Notes under the pieces: generated by a model
Databases searched by the model: none
What the model saw: only the letters and a program-made list of their open reading frames with translations
What the model was told of the DNA's origin: nothing
Source: Hennigella sp045617465
Lineage (GTDB): Bacteria; Bacillota_I; Bacilli_A; Mycoplasmatales; Mycoplasmoidaceae
Direction of reading: 5' to 3'
Assembly: GCA_045617465.1 (NCBI GenBank)
Contig: JAZLIQ010000004.1
Coordinates: 54,491 to 118,490 of the forward strand
DNA: 64,000 nucleotides
Translations under genes and position numbers: made by a program
Shown here: one piece after another, positions 20,234 to 30,249 of the stretch
Numbering within the stretch: the first letter of the stretch is position 1
Layout: each line of letters begins with the position of its first letter

Positions 20234-20452
20234 TTAATTTTGACGGTAAGTGATTCTACCACGTGTTAAATCATATGGACTTAACTCAACTTCTACAATA
20301 TCACCGGGTAGGATACGTATTTTACACATACGAATCTTACCTGATACGTGGGCAGATATTTCCATACCATTATCAAGTAGCACTTTATAAGTACCACCGG
20401 CAGAAATATCAGTTACCTTACCTTTCATTTTTATTTTGTCTTGATCAGCCAT
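20234..20452 (-). CDS. infA: Translation initiation factor IF-1
   Basis: 72 residues, the full length of IF-1. It is an S1/OB-fold protein with GKVTDISAGGTYKVLLDNG, HVSGKIRMCKIRILPGD and LTRGRITYRQ. It binds the 30S A site during initiation. It lies in the spc region between map and rpmJ. Confidence 0.97.
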   Translation of the reverse strand: MADQDKIKMKGKVTDISAGGTYKVLLDNGMEISAHVSGKIRMCKIRILPGDIVEVELSPYDLTRGRITYRQN

Positions 20453-20466
20453 TTATATCCTTTCAT

Positions 20467-21216
20467 TTATTCAGCTGTTAATATTTGATAACCTAACTCT
20501 GTGACTAACACCATGTGTTCTTCATGACAAGTTAGTTTACCGTTTGCTGCAGATACGGTTCAACCATTATCTGCATCGACCACATATTTATCACTATCGG
20601 TCATAAGCATGGGTTCTATACATATTACCATCCCCGCTTTTAATTTAATTCCTGTTCCAGGTTGACCATAGTTGAGAATAATTGGGTCTTCGTGAACTTT
20701 TAGTCCACATCCATGGCCACCATAGTCTTTAATAACTTGATAGCCATGGTAGAACGCTGTTTCTTGGATAGCATACGAGATGTCTCCAAGATGCACTCCT
20801 GCTTTGACTTGGCTTATTGCTTGTCTTAGACAATCTAGTGTTGCTTCTTGAATTTCTAAAGCATCTTGATTGGTTGTATCTAAGACAACACTAAAAGCTG
20901 CATCACATATATAACCTTCAAAAGTTACTCCAATATCAAATTTAACAATATCAGATTTCTTTAAGACATAGTCTCCTGGTATTCCGTGAATGAGTTGTTC
21001 ATTTACGGAAATGCAGATATGACCAGGAAAGTCTTCATACTTATAGAAACTGCATGAGGCATTATTCTTACGAATAACATCTGCAGCAATCTTATCTAAT
21101 TGTTTTGTAGTTATTCCTGGTTTGGTATGTTTAATTAACTCAGCTTTAACTTTCTTTCAAATGTTACAAGCTTTAGTAATACCAACTATGTCTTTTTCGG
21201 TTTTTATGTAAATCAT
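20467..21216 (-). CDS. map: Methionine aminopeptidase type I
   Basis: 249 residues. The pita-bread metal ligands are visible: KFDIGVTFEGYICDAA (Asp, Asp), GHGCGLKVHEDP (His), CIEPML (Glu) and the final HEEH (Glu). It removes N-terminal Met cotranslationally after deformylation. One TGA Trp near residue 19 (IWKK) and another at NGWTVS. The start overlaps the adk stop by one base. Confidence 0.96.
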
Positions 21217-21848
21217 TATTGTAAATTACAAATATCCTTTAATTGTTTAATTGCATTGTCTAATTTATCATTTTGAATTTCATGTAAGATATTTAATTTT
21301 TTACATGCATCAATTAATGGTGCATTAAGACTCATGTATGTTTTGTAACGTTCAATGACAACTGATTCTTGATCGTCATTTCTTTGAACTAGTAAAGAAC
21401 CATCTTTATCACAAGTATTTTCTACTTTTGGTTTCTTGTAATAGATGTTGTAAATTTCTTTACATACTGGGCATACTCTTCGCCCAGTAATTCTTTTTAC
21501 TATTTCTTCCTTATCAACTTTTACATCAATTGCATAATCTACTTTTACTAGTTTATTAAGATATTCAAGTTGATTAACATTTCTTGGATAACCATCAAAG
21601 ATAATGTTTGCTTGTGGGTTATTAATCTTTAAGATTTCTTGTCTAACGACTTCGTTAGTTGTATCATCATCAACTAACTTGCCGCTAAGCATAATTTGTT
21701 TTAATTGGTTAGCAAGTGGTGTATCTTGCCCAACTGTTTTTCTAAATAAGTCACCAGTTGATACATGGATAAATCCATGTTTTTCTTTTAGGTAGTTTGA
21801 AATACTACCTTTACCAGATCCTGGTGCTCCTAATAAAATAACTATCAT
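21216..21848 (-). CDS. adk: Adenylate kinase
   Basis: 210 residues, long-lid type. Walker A GAPGSGKGS is near the N-terminus, then GDLFRKTV and FDGYPRNVNQ. The lid carries a zinc site CPVC plus CDKDG, i.e. Cys-Cys-Cys-Asp as in Gram-positive enzymes. It balances ATP, ADP and AMP. Its ATG overlaps the end of secY by 7 nt, and its stop shares a base with map. Confidence 0.97.
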   Translation of the reverse strand: MIVILLGAPGSGKGSISNYLKEKHGFIHVSTGDLFRKTVGQDTPLANQLKQIMLSGKLVDDDTTNEVVRQEILKINNPQANIIFDGYPRNVNQLEYLNKLVKVDYAIDVKVDKEEIVKRITGRRVCPVCKEIYNIYYKKPKVENTCDKDGSLLVQRNDDQESVVIERYKTYMSLNAPLIDACKKLNILHEIQNDKLDNAIKQLKDICNLQ

Positions 21849-23281
21849 AATTGTGTTACCTTCTCTTCCTTTTCAGTTTCTTGAGCTGTATAGTGAGAAT
21901 GTTCAATGTTTCTTCTTTGAGCAACATATCCACTTGTTGTACTAGCAGATTTGATTGCTGCTCATAATTCAATACTTGCAGTAACCATAATGATAATACC
22001 AGTACCTGATAGACTCATTCCACTTGGAATTCCTGTTGCTACAGATAGGATATAAGGAATTGATGCAACTACTGCTAAGAATGGTGCACCGATTCAGTTA
22101 ATTCTGAATAGTACTTTGGTAATGTGCTTTTCAGTATCTTCACCCATTCTTACACCAGGGATGAATTTACCACTCTTTTCAAAGTTCTCCGAAATTTGTT
22201 GAGGATTAATTTGAATATATGAGTAGAAGAAGCTAAATAAGATGATTAGGACAAAGTATATAGCTATACCTACTCCTGAGTCTAGTGTTAATCAGTGTGT
22301 GATGAAATCTTTAGCTTCGAAGTTACTATCTGGAATAAATTGAGCAATTGTTCCAGGGATAGTAATAACTGACGAAGCAAAGATTACTGGAATTACTCCC
22401 GCAGCGTTTAGTTTAATTGGTAAATAAGGAAGTTCATTCTTATCTTGAATTAAACCTTGACCTGTTTGTTGAATTGGAATCTTTCTTGTTGAACCATTTA
22501 TGAAAACAACAACAAGAACGATGGCAATAAAGAAGAGAGTATATAGAATACAACTTAAGACTATTGTTACTTGGTTAGTTGCAGCTAATCTAATTCCAAT
22601 AACGTTGAAAACGTTGTTGAAACTTGAAATTAATTGACCAACTACACCGACTAAGATTAATGTTGTTACACCGTTACCTACACCTCTTTTAGTGATCATA
22701 TCACCAATAAAGATAGCAACATATGTACCTGCTGTTAGCAAGAACATTAAACCTACAGCACCACCAGGTTCATTACCAAATAAATCATTAATTGAGTTTT
22801 GGCCGAAGATGGTAATACCAGTACCTGATCCAGAACCGTTTCTTGACAAGATTAATGCAAGTGTTGCATAAGCTTGAACAAAACAGAATGGAAGAGTCAA
22901 TAATCTTGTGATTATTTCTAGTTTCTTCTTACCTCTTTCACCAGCTTTAGCCATTTTTGCTAAAGGCTTGACTAAATCACTTGACAGCAATTGAATAATA
23001 ATTTGTGCCGTGATGTAAGGACCAAGTCCGATAGCAAAGATGGACATGTGTTCTAGACCACCAGCAGAAAGTAAGTTTAACATTTCTGCAAATGATCCAG
23101 TAGTTTTGTAACCTTCAGGTAGAGTAACCCCTGGAAGGGTTAACATAGAACCTAAATGGTACAACACAATAAAGCCAAGAGTAATTAGCACTGATACTAA
23201 TACAGTCTTGTTAGTGAAAATAGGTTTTAATGTATTTGAAACCTTTTTACCTAAGGATGTGTTATTTGTTTGATTTTCCAT
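21842..23281 (-). CDS. secY: Protein translocase subunit SecY
   Basis: 479 residues with ten hydrophobic helices. Clear motifs are LGPYITAQIIIQLLS (TM2 region), AKAGERGKKKLE loop, RKIPIQQTGQG (cytosolic loop) and INPQQISENFEKSG towards the end. It forms the Sec channel used by the lipoproteins here. Seven TGA Trp codons, including one right before the stop (TQLW). It follows rplO by 5 nt. Confidence 0.96.
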
Positions 23282-23286
23282 GTTAA

Positions 23287-23733
23287 TTATTTAACGATTG
23301 TTACTTTTCCGTTTGCTGAAGTAATAATTTTTTTAGCTCCTTCTGTTACGTGATTAACAGATACTTCAATTGGAGCTTTTAAAGCTTTCTTACCAGCAAT
23401 AATTTTAATTGGGCAGTTGCAAGCCTTCTTAATTAATTTTGCAGCAATTAAAGCTTTACGATCTACAACTTTCATCTTTGCAATTTGATCAGTTGTTAGC
23501 ACAACTGGTCTATCTGCAAAGTCGTAGTTGTTAAATCCTACTTTAGGGATCTTTCTATATAAAGGAGTTTGACCACCTTCGAAACCTTGTCTAACATTAC
23601 CAGATTTTCTAGCATGTTGACCTTTTTGTCCTCTAGTAGATCTTTTACCCATACCAGATCCATAACCACGACCTAAGGTTTTAACTTTGTGGTCTCTAGA
23701 TCCTTTTGTGTATTTTAAATTATGTAATTCCAT
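23287..23733 (-). CDS. rplO: 50S ribosomal protein L15
   Basis: 148 residues. The glycine-rich GRGYGSGMGKRSTRGQKGQ N-terminus and GFEGGQTPLYRKIPK are diagnostic. It follows rpsE directly by 12 nt; the usual rpmD (L30) between them is absent, as in mycoplasmas. Confidence 0.96.
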   Translation of the reverse strand: MELHNLKYTKGSRDHKVKTLGRGYGSGMGKRSTRGQKGQHARKSGNVRQGFEGGQTPLYRKIPKVGFNNYDFADRPVVLTTDQIAKMKVVDRKALIAAKLIKKACNCPIKIIAGKKALKAPIEVSVNHVTEGAKKIITSANGKVTIVK

Positions 23734-23745
23734 AAGTTATTCTCC

Positions 23746-24432
23746 TTATAGTTCTGACACTTTCTTATCACGCATTTGTGCGATGTAAGAAGGAGTCTTT
23801 TGTGCTTTAAGACCATTAATAGTAGCACGAATCATATTAACGGCTGTGTTTTTACCTAAGTTCTTAGTATAAACATCTTTGAATCCTGCTGCCTCAATAA
23901 CAGCACGGATTGCACCACCAGCAACAATACCTGTACCTTCAGGTGCTGGTTTTAATAATACTTTAGCGGCACATGATTTACCAACAACTTCGTGATAAAG
24001 TGTACCTTTTTTGTTCATTGTTACTTTAGTGATATTATTTCTTGCGTTCTTATTAGCTTTTTTCATTGCATTAGGAATTTCTGCTGATTTACCCATACCA
24101 AAACCAACTTGACCTTTTTTATCTCCGATAACAACTAATACAGAGAAACGCATATTACGTCCACCCTTAGTTGTTTTAGAAATACGTTTAATAGCTACTA
24201 CTTTTTCACTAAAACCATCAATTGGTTGTCTTGGTCTTTTAACAAAAGTTTTCTTTTGGTCTTTGCCTTCAACTTTTGCTTCTTTTTTATCAGCAGGTTT
24301 AGCTTCAGCTTTAGCTGGAGCTTTTACTTCTAGTTTTGCTTCTGGCTTAGCTTCAACTTTAACTTCAGCAGGTTTTTCTGCTGGTTTTGTTTCAGCTACA
24401 GGAGCTACAGTTTTTACTTCTTTGTTTTCCAT
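23746..24432 (-). CDS. rpsE: 30S ribosomal protein S5 with N-terminal extension
   Basis: 228 residues against about 165 usually. The S5 core starts near residue 73 (GFSEKVVAIKRISKTTKGGR) and continues VGFGMGKSAEIP and GTGIVAGGAIRAVIEAAG. The first 70 residues are a low-complexity chain of Lys, Glu, Ala, Pro and Val with repeated KPE/KAEAK units, predicted disordered. The start with a purine-rich GGAAGG upstream is convincing, so the extension is coding. Confidence 0.95.
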   Translation of the reverse strand: MENKEVKTVAPVAETKPAEKPAEVKVEAKPEAKLEVKAPAKAEAKPADKKEAKVEGKDQKKTFVKRPRQPIDGFSEKVVAIKRISKTTKGGRNMRFSVLVVIGDKKGQVGFGMGKSAEIPNAMKKANKNARNNITKVTMNKKGTLYHEVVGKSCAAKVLLKPAPEGTGIVAGGAIRAVIEAAGFKDVYTKNLGKNTAVNMIRATINGLKAQKTPSYIAQMRDKKVSEL

Positions 24433-24448
24433 TTTAATTCCTTCCTAA

Positions 24449-24808
24449 TTAGAACTTTAATCCAGCTTCTCTAGCTGCATCAGCTAAAGCTTGGATTCTT
24501 CCGTGGTATTTGCTACCACCACGGTCAAATGCAACTTTCTTAATATCTTTTGCTAAAGCTTTCTTAGCAATGTCTTGTCCTACTTTTTTGCAAGCTTCAA
24601 CATTACCAGATTTTAATTTTAGTTGGACAGATGATGAACTTACTAAAGTAACACCTTTAGCATCATCAAAGATTTGAGCAGTAATATTAGCATTAGTTTT
24701 TGTAACAACTAATCTTGGTAGTTCGTTACCTTGTAATTTAAGTTTTCTAGTAATACGTTGATGACGTAATTGTCTAGCTTGTTTTCTTGTTTTATTAAAC
24801 TTCTTCAT
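24449..24808 (-). CDS. rplR: 50S ribosomal protein L18
   Basis: 119 residues. Basic N-terminus (RKQARQLRHQRITRKLK), RLVVTKTNANITAQIFDD in the middle and FDRGGSKYHGRIQALADAAREAG at the end (FDRGGSKYHGRIQALADAA as core motif). It binds 5S rRNA. Standard position between rplF and rpsE. Confidence 0.97.
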   Translation of the reverse strand: MKKFNKTRKQARQLRHQRITRKLKLQGNELPRLVVTKTNANITAQIFDDAKGVTLVSSSSVQLKLKSGNVEACKKVGQDIAKKALAKDIKKVAFDRGGSKYHGRIQALADAAREAGLKF

Positions 24809-24817
24809 AAATTACCT

Positions 24818-25387
24818 CTATTTCTTTCCACCAGCTGCTCCTGCTGTAGATTCAGCAGTCTTACCAACTTTACGAATAATGTGTTCAGTTGTGTACATTA
24901 TTCCTTTACCTTTATAAGGTTCAGGTGGTCTTACAGCACGAACTTTTGCTGCAAATTCACCAACAATGATCTTGTCATATCCAACAATTTCGATTTGTAC
25001 TGCACTAGGACAAGTAACTTTTAGTCCTTGTGGAATAGCAAATTCTACTGGGTGGCTAAAGCCCATTTGTAATACTAACTTACCATTAGTAATAGCAGCT
25101 TTATAACCTACACCCACGATTTTAAGTTCTTTCTTAAAACCTGTGTTAACACCAACAATTGCATTGTTGATGTTAGCATTTACAGTACCATGGTACATCT
25201 TTGTTTGTTTTTCATCGTCAACACGGGCTACCTTAATACTGTCTCCTTCTTTTGTTACCTTGATTAAATCAGAAGGATAAGCAACTTCTAAAACGCCTTG
25301 TGGGCCTTTTATTGTTACTTTGCCTGGAGCAATATCTACTTGTGTTCCAGCAATAACTTTTATTAATCTATTACCTTTATGACTCAT
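24818..25387 (-). CDS. rplF: 50S ribosomal protein L6
   Basis: 189 residues. Two L6 repeats, with VTIKGPQGVLEV and the C-terminal RAVRPPEPYKGKGIMY signature (residues about 155-170). It ends in a short AESTAGAAGGKK tail, about ten residues longer than typical. It binds near the factor-binding centre of the 50S subunit. Confidence 0.96.
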   Translation of the reverse strand: MSHKGNRLIKVIAGTQVDIAPGKVTIKGPQGVLEVAYPSDLIKVTKEGDSIKVARVDDEKQTKMYHGTVNANINNAIVGVNTGFKKELKIVGVGYKAAITNGKLVLQMGFSHPVEFAIPQGLKVTCPSAVQIEIVGYDKIIVGEFAAKVRAVRPPEPYKGKGIMYTTEHIIRKVGKTAESTAGAAGGKK

Positions 25388-25399
25388 AGTTTACTCCTA

Positions 25400-25795
25400 T
25401 CATATATAAGCAATTACTTCGCCACCAAGGTTGGCTTTCTTTGCTTGTTTGTTTGTCATTACACCATGGCTTGTTGTAACAACAGCAATACCTAAACCAT
25501 TTAATACTTTAGGCATATCTTGTGCTGAAGTATAAATTCTTAAACCTGGTTTAGAGATTTGTCTCAAACCATTGATTGCAGGAATTTGGTTTTTGTATTT
25601 TAAGTGAATAATTGTGACTTGTTTCTTAGTTTTGCCTACTGGCTTAACTGAATAACTAGTAATATATCCTTCATTCTTTAGAATGTCAAGAATAGAAGAA
25701 GTAAGGTTTGATGTTTGAATTTTAACAGTAGATAACTTTGCTCTGTTAGCATTGTTTAATTTACTGATTAAATCTGAAATTGGATCCATAAACAT
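25400..25795 (-). CDS. rpsH: 30S ribosomal protein S8
   Basis: 131 residues: DPISDLISKLNNANRAKL at the start and GLGIAVVTTSHGVMTNKQA with GGEVIAYI at the end, the S8 rRNA-binding signature. An upstream Met-Phe gives a slightly longer start than the usual DPI. It binds helix 21 of 16S rRNA. Confidence 0.96.
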   Translation of the reverse strand: MFMDPISDLISKLNNANRAKLSTVKIQTSNLTSSILDILKNEGYITSYSVKPVGKTKKQVTIIHLKYKNQIPAINGLRQISKPGLRIYTSAQDMPKVLNGLGIAVVTTSHGVMTNKQAKKANLGGEVIAYI

Positions 25796-25812
25796 AGTTT
25801 ATTTTCTCCTTA

Positions 25813-25995
25813 TCATGAAGCTTTCTTTACGCCAGGAATAGCACCTTTGTATGCTAATTCTCTAAAGCATAAACGGCATAGACCATATTTTCTATTTACA
25901 CCGTGAACACGACCGCATCTAACGCATCTTGTGTAACCACGAGTAGAATATTTTGGTTTACGATTAGCTTTTACTCTTAATGATTTTTTTGCCAT
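25813..25995 (-). CDS. rpsZ: 30S ribosomal protein S14 type Z (zinc-binding)
   Basis: 60 residues, the short zinc form. Zinc ligands appear as CVRCG and CRLC. It sits between rplE and rpsH as in Firmicutes. The start ATG at 25995 has a GGAGA ribosome-binding site upstream. Confidence 0.96.
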   Translation of the reverse strand: MAKKSLRVKANRKPKYSTRGYTRCVRCGRVHGVNRKYGLCRLCFRELAYKGAIPGVKKAS

Positions 25996-26004
25996 ATTTT
26001 CTCC

Positions 26005-26556
26005 TTATTTCTTCTTTTGAATGAATGGTAAGCCAATTGCTTGTAATAAAGCTTTAGCTTCCTTATCATCATTTGTACTAGTTACGAAGGTAACATCAAA
26101 ACCTCTTACACGTTTAATATCATCAAAATTAATTTCAGTGAAGATGTTTTGTTCCTTAATACCTAAGGTAAAGTTACCATGTCCATCAAAACTATTGTCT
26201 TTTAATCCTCTAAAGTCACGAATACGAGGCATTGCAATTTTAACTAGTTTTTCGACAAAGTTTCACATTGCTTCTTTTCTTAAAGTTACTTTAACACCAA
26301 TTTCTTGATTTTCACGTAACTTAAAAGTTGCAATAGCTTTTTTAGATTTTGTTTTAATTGGTTTTTGACCAGTTATTAGTTGAATTTCATTGTATAGAGC
26401 ATCTAATAACTTTGCATCTTGAGTTGCATCACCAGCACAACTGTTGATAATAATCTTATCAAGAGTTGGTACTTGCATAGATGATTTGTAGCCAAATTGA
26501 GCAGTTAGTTTTTCTGCAATTAATTTTTTGTATTTTTTACTTAATTCATTTGCCAT
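26005..26556 (-). CDS. rplE: 50S ribosomal protein L5
   Basis: 183 residues. N-terminal KYKKLIAEKLTAQFGYKSSM, the block GQKPIKTKSKKAIATFKLRE, and C-terminal RDFRGLKDNSFDGHGNFTLG. One TGA (EAMWNFVEKL) is Trp and joins the two halves. It binds 5S rRNA and the P-site tRNA. Confidence 0.97.
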
Positions 26557-26567
26557 AACTACCCTCC

Positions 26568-26903
26568 TTATTTAGCTTTCTTACTTGAGCCAATTTCAGC
26601 TCCAGTAACTCTAGCAACTCTTACTTTCTTGCCTTCTTTATTTTTCTTGTAACCAATCTTGCTAACACCACGCGCAGCCTTTGGTACAACTAAGGCAAGT
26701 TTAGATAATGGAATTCAGTTTTCTTTTTCAATAATGCCACCTTTTTCTTGGTTAGCACCAGACTTCTTGTGCATCTTAACTTTGTTAAGACCTTCTACAA
26801 TAGCCTTACCACAAGTTGGGCAAACTTGTAGAACTGTTCCTTCTTTTCCAAATAGTTTTCCAGAAATGACTCTAACCTTATCACCTGTTTTAATTCTTTG
26901 CAT
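26568..26903 (-). CDS. rplX: 50S ribosomal protein L24
   Basis: 111 residues. KOW motif at the N-terminus (IKTGDKVRVISGKLFGKEG), then GLNKVKMHKKSGANQEKGGI and the C-terminal GYKKNKEGKKVRVAR (GYKKNKEGKKVRVARVTG region). The usual L24 zinc-like CPTCGKA is present (VCPTCGKAIVEG). One TGA Trp at residue 63. Confidence 0.96.
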
Positions 26904-26918
26904 AATAAGTAGTCCTTT

Positions 26919-27296
26919 CTATAAAACTTCTGGAGCTAAAGAGACGATCTTTGTATAGCCCTTGTCTCTTAGTTCTCTTGCTACTGGACCAAAGATACGA
27001 GTTCCTCTTGGTGTTGGATCGTCTTTAGCTTTGATTAATACGCAAGCGTTGTCATCAAAAGCTAGCTTTGTTCCATTAGCCCTTTTAATACCTTTTTTAG
27101 TTCTTACAATTACAGCAAAGAACATTTGGTGTTGCTTTACTTGTCCAATTGGAGAACATTTCTTAACAGAGACTTTAACCACATCTCCGATGTTGCAAGT
27201 TTTTTGTCAAGAGTTACCTAGGATTTTAATTACTCCTACTTCTCTTGCTCCTGTATTATCAGCAACATTTAATCTTGTCATGAATTGAATAGCCAT
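26919..27296 (-). CDS. rplN: 50S ribosomal protein L14
   Basis: 125 residues. The true N-terminus MAIQFMTRLNVADNTGAREV is reached only through a TGA-Trp (GNSWQKT); DDNACVLI, GTRIFGPVARELRDKGYTKI and SLAPEVL finish the protein. ATG at 27296 is preferred; the Met at residue 6 is an alternative. Confidence 0.96.
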
Positions 27297-27298
27297 AA

Positions 27299-27556
27299 TT
27301 ACTCAGCCTTCTTTACTACTTTTACAACGTAAAAGTGTTTTGTTTTACTCATTGGACGACATTCTCTAATTCTTACTCTATCACCAAGTTTTGCTACAGA
27401 GTGTTCGTCATGAGCAGCATATTTTTTATGCTTAATAACAAGCTTCTTATATAAAGGGTGGTTAAATTTTCTTTCCACTTCAACAGTTACTGTTTTGTTG
27501 TTCTTTGCAGAAACAACAACACCAGTTAAAGTCTTTTTAAACTTTTTAGTTTCCAT
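27299..27556 (-). CDS. rpsQ: 30S ribosomal protein S17
   Basis: 85 residues. OB fold with LTGVVVSAKNNKTVTVEVER, HDEHSVAKLGDRVRIRECRP and SKTKHFYVVKVV. It starts 2 nt after the rpmC stop. Confidence 0.97.
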   Translation of the reverse strand: METKKFKKTLTGVVVSAKNNKTVTVEVERKFNHPLYKKLVIKHKKYAAHDEHSVAKLGDRVRIRECRPMSKTKHFYVVKVVKKAE

Positions 27557-27558
27557 GA

Positions 27559-27996
27559 TTATTTATCCCCTTTCTTAGCTTCAACCTTAGCTTCTGGTTT
27601 CTTAACTTCCTTTGCTACAGGTTTCTTTACTTCCTTAGCTGGAGCTTTTGCTTCAGCAGCAGGTTTCTTAGCTTGTTTCTTTGCATCTTTTTCCTCTTTA
27701 TCCATTAATTGTTGTAATTTCTTTGGATCAAGTGGAACTGGTTTGTTGTTGTGAGCAATGTCATACATTGTTACACCGTGTGAACCAATAGATACTTTAA
27801 AACCACGGTTTGTTAGTTCTGTGAAGATTCTAGCAATAGTTCTTCTAATTTGGTTAACTAGGTTAACTTTAGCTAGTTCTCCAGAAGACATTTTGAATCT
27901 TGCTTCTACTAATTGGAATTTTAGACGAGCAGCAATAGCACATAATTCTTCATTAGACATTTTTGCAAATTCTTTTTGTTGAAATTTCTTGTTCAT
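27559..27996 (-). CDS. rpmC: 50S ribosomal protein L29 with C-terminal extension
   Basis: 145 residues, about twice the normal 65. The L29 core is MSNEELCAIAARLKFQLVEARFKMSSGEL.. to VNQIRRTIARIFTELTNR (residues 13-65). A middle segment (FKVSIGSHGVTMYDIAHNNK) is followed by a Lys/Ala/Glu/Pro-rich tail from about 95, repeating AKEVKKP-like units. Low complexity and charge match the tails of L3, L16, L22 and L23. Confidence 0.93.
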   Translation of the reverse strand: MNKKFQQKEFAKMSNEELCAIAARLKFQLVEARFKMSSGELAKVNLVNQIRRTIARIFTELTNRGFKVSIGSHGVTMYDIAHNNKPVPLDPKKLQQLMDKEEKDAKKQAKKPAAEAKAPAKEVKKPVAKEVKKPEAKVEAKKGDK

Positions 27997-27999
27997 ATA

Positions 28000-28644
28000 C
28001 TATTTAGCCTCCTTCTTTTCTTCCTTAGCAGGTTCTGCTTTAGCAGCTTCAGCAGCAGGAGCAGCAGCTGGTTGTCCTTCAGCAGGAGCAGCAGCTTCAG
28101 CTTCAGGTGCAGCAGTTGCAGTTGCAGCAGCAAGTTTTGCTTGTTCTTCAGCAATTTCATCCATAATCTTTTTCTTACGTTCTTTTAGAACGACAGGTGG
28201 AAGAGATGGATCTCTAGCAACAATCTTAGTTTTTACATTAAGTTTGTCACCTGCACGTTTAAGAGCTAGTTTAGCATCAGCTTCTGGTACACCAGCAATT
28301 TCAAACATTACTGTTCCAGGTTTAACTACTGCACATCAAATTTCTGGAGCACCTTTACCTGAACCCATACGTACTTCTAGAGGTTTTTTAGTTCTAGATA
28401 AGTGTGGGAAGATATTAGTTCAGATTTGACCACATTTAGTTTTATCTGCGGCCTTGGCTAGCACGATACGTGCTGCTTCAATTTGGTGATCACTAATTCA
28501 GTTACCTTTATAGTCTGGTTTATTTTTACCATGAAGAGCCATTAGTCCTCATTCACCAAATCAAACTTGTTGATGTCCTTTAGCATGACCTTCATATCTA
28601 GTACGGTGAGGTTTACGATATTTAACACGTTTTGGTTGCATCAT
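28000..28644 (-). CDS. rplP: 50S ribosomal protein L16 with C-terminal extension
   Basis: 214 residues against about 137. Core: KRVKYRKPHRTRYEGHAKGH at the N-terminus, IEAARIVLAKAADKTKCGQIW and RMGSGKGAPEIWCAVVKPG. The true start is reached through several TGA-Trp codons. From about residue 140 an Ala/Glu/Pro/Lys tail (APEAEAAAPAEGQPAAAPAAE-type; not a known domain) is added. Two adjacent ATGs (28644 and 28641) are possible. Confidence 0.94.
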
Positions 28645-28646
28645 AA

Positions 28647-29450
28647 TTATTCACCATCCTTCTTAACAGGTTTAGCTGCAGGCGCAGCTTCCTTATTAAT
28701 CTTTAATACGTTAGCAGATACTTCTACATTACGAGGTCTTCTTCTACGTTTAGGATCAAATGGTTTCTTACCACCTGGTCTTCTACGATCGTTTGGACTG
28801 CGGTGGTTAGCATTTTTGAATACATCACCACGGTTAATTCAAACTTTAACACCAATAACACCGTAAGTAGTTTTAGCTTCTTCTAGAGCATAATCAATGT
28901 TTGCTCTGAAGGTGCTTAAAGGAATTACACCTTGGCTGTAACCTTCTTCACGAGCCATTTCTACTCCACCAAGTCTACCAGACACGTTTGTCTTGATACC
29001 CTTAGCATGAGCACGCATTGCTTTAGCAATACCCATCTTTTGAGCTACTCTAAAAGATACACGGTTTTCAATTGCATCTGCAATTTCTCTAGCAATTACT
29101 CTTGCACTAACTGCAACATTTTCATATTGCACTAAGTTTAGAGTTACTTTTATTTTTCTACCAACAATCTTGTTAATAGCTAGAATGTTATCTTTTTCAT
29201 TTGCGTTGTTAGCACCTGCAATTAATCCAGGTTGACCAGCTTTAACAACGACAGAAATTGTTTTTTGTGTACGATCAATTTCTACTTCTACAATTTGTGC
29301 AGCTTTATATTTATTAAGGAAGAACTTTCTTATTTGTTCGTCTTCAATAATTCATCTTGCAGCTTGTTTGTTATCGTTAGTTTCCCAACGAGAAATTCAA
29401 CTTCTGTTGATTTCATATCTAAGCGCATTAGGATTTACTTTTTGTCCCAT
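28647..29450 (-). CDS. rpsC: 30S ribosomal protein S3
   Basis: 267 residues. Starts MGQKVNPNALRYEINRSW, contains the KH domain (IDRTQKTISVVVKAGQPGLI) and the C-terminal RLGGVEMAREEGYSQGVIPL and YGVIGVKVWINRGD. The last 50 residues are an Arg/Pro/Lys/Ala-rich tail (RRRRP, KEAAPAAKPVKKDGE). TGA Trp codons at several points near the N-terminus. Confidence 0.96.
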
Positions 29451-29452
29451 AA

Positions 29453-29929
29453 TTATTTACTTTCCTTTTTAATTTCTGGTTTAACAGATGGTTTAGCTTC
29501 AGGCTTTGCTGCTGGTTTAGTTGCTGGCTTAGCTGGTTTCTTAGCCTTGTTTGCAACTTTAGCCTTGATAGCTTTTAATTCCATTTGTCTTTCGTTTGGA
29601 TTATCAGATAAGACAATGACTAGATGAGAGTGTCTTTTTCTAATCATATTGCTACTACCTTTAGCACGTGGCATTGCTCTTTTAATAGTTCTGCCATTGT
29701 TAGCGACACAACTATATACATATAGTTTGTCACCATTCATGTTGTGGTTGTTTGTGGCATTTGCGATAGCTGAAGACAATAATTTTAATAATGTCTTAGC
29801 TGTCTTTTGTGGACAGTGTTGTAAGATTGTTAAGGCTTGAGAGACTTTCTTGCCACGAATTAGAGCACAAACTAATCCTGCTTTTCTACTTGAAACGTGA
29901 ACGTTTTCAATTTTTGCACTAGTTTTCAT
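29453..29929 (-). CDS. rplV: 50S ribosomal protein L22 with C-terminal extension
   Basis: 158 residues versus about 112. Core VHVSSRKAGLVCALIRGKKV, NNHNMNGDKLYVYSCVANNG and PRAKGSSNMIRKRHSHLVIV (loop lining the exit tunnel). A tail of about 35 residues (KKPAKPATKPAAKPEAKPSV..) follows. Its ATG overlaps the rpsS stop by one base. Confidence 0.96.
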   Translation of the reverse strand: MKTSAKIENVHVSSRKAGLVCALIRGKKVSQALTILQHCPQKTAKTLLKLLSSAIANATNNHNMNGDKLYVYSCVANNGRTIKRAMPRAKGSSNMIRKRHSHLVIVLSDNPNERQMELKAIKAKVANKAKKPAKPATKPAAKPEAKPSVKPEIKKESK

Positions 29930-30237
29930 TATTTAGTTGCTCCTGTCGCAGCTGCAGCCTTAGCGTCTTCAGCTTTATTGTTAGATGAGTGTTGTTTGAA
30001 GATACGAGTTGGAACGAATTCACCAAGTTTGTATCCTACCATTTCATCAGTTACAAAAACGTTAACAAATTGTTTGCCATTGTAAACTTGGAATGTTAAA
30101 CCAACAAAGTCAGGGAAGATTGTTGATCTTCTAGATCAAGTCTTGATTGGTTTTTTCTTTGCGTCTTTCTTAGCTGCTAATACTTTTTTCATTAAGCTAG
30201 CATCAACAAAAGCGCCTTTTTTACTACTTCTTGACAT
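29929..30237 (-). CDS. rpsS: 30S ribosomal protein S19
   Basis: 102 residues. MSRSSKKGAFVDASLMKKVL at the start, IKTWSRRSTIFPDFVGLTFQ with a TGA-Trp, and VTDEMVGYKLGEFVPTRIFK. A 15-residue Ala-rich tail ends GATK. Located between rplB and rplV as expected. Confidence 0.97.
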
Positions 30238-30249
30238 ATTAGTTCCTTT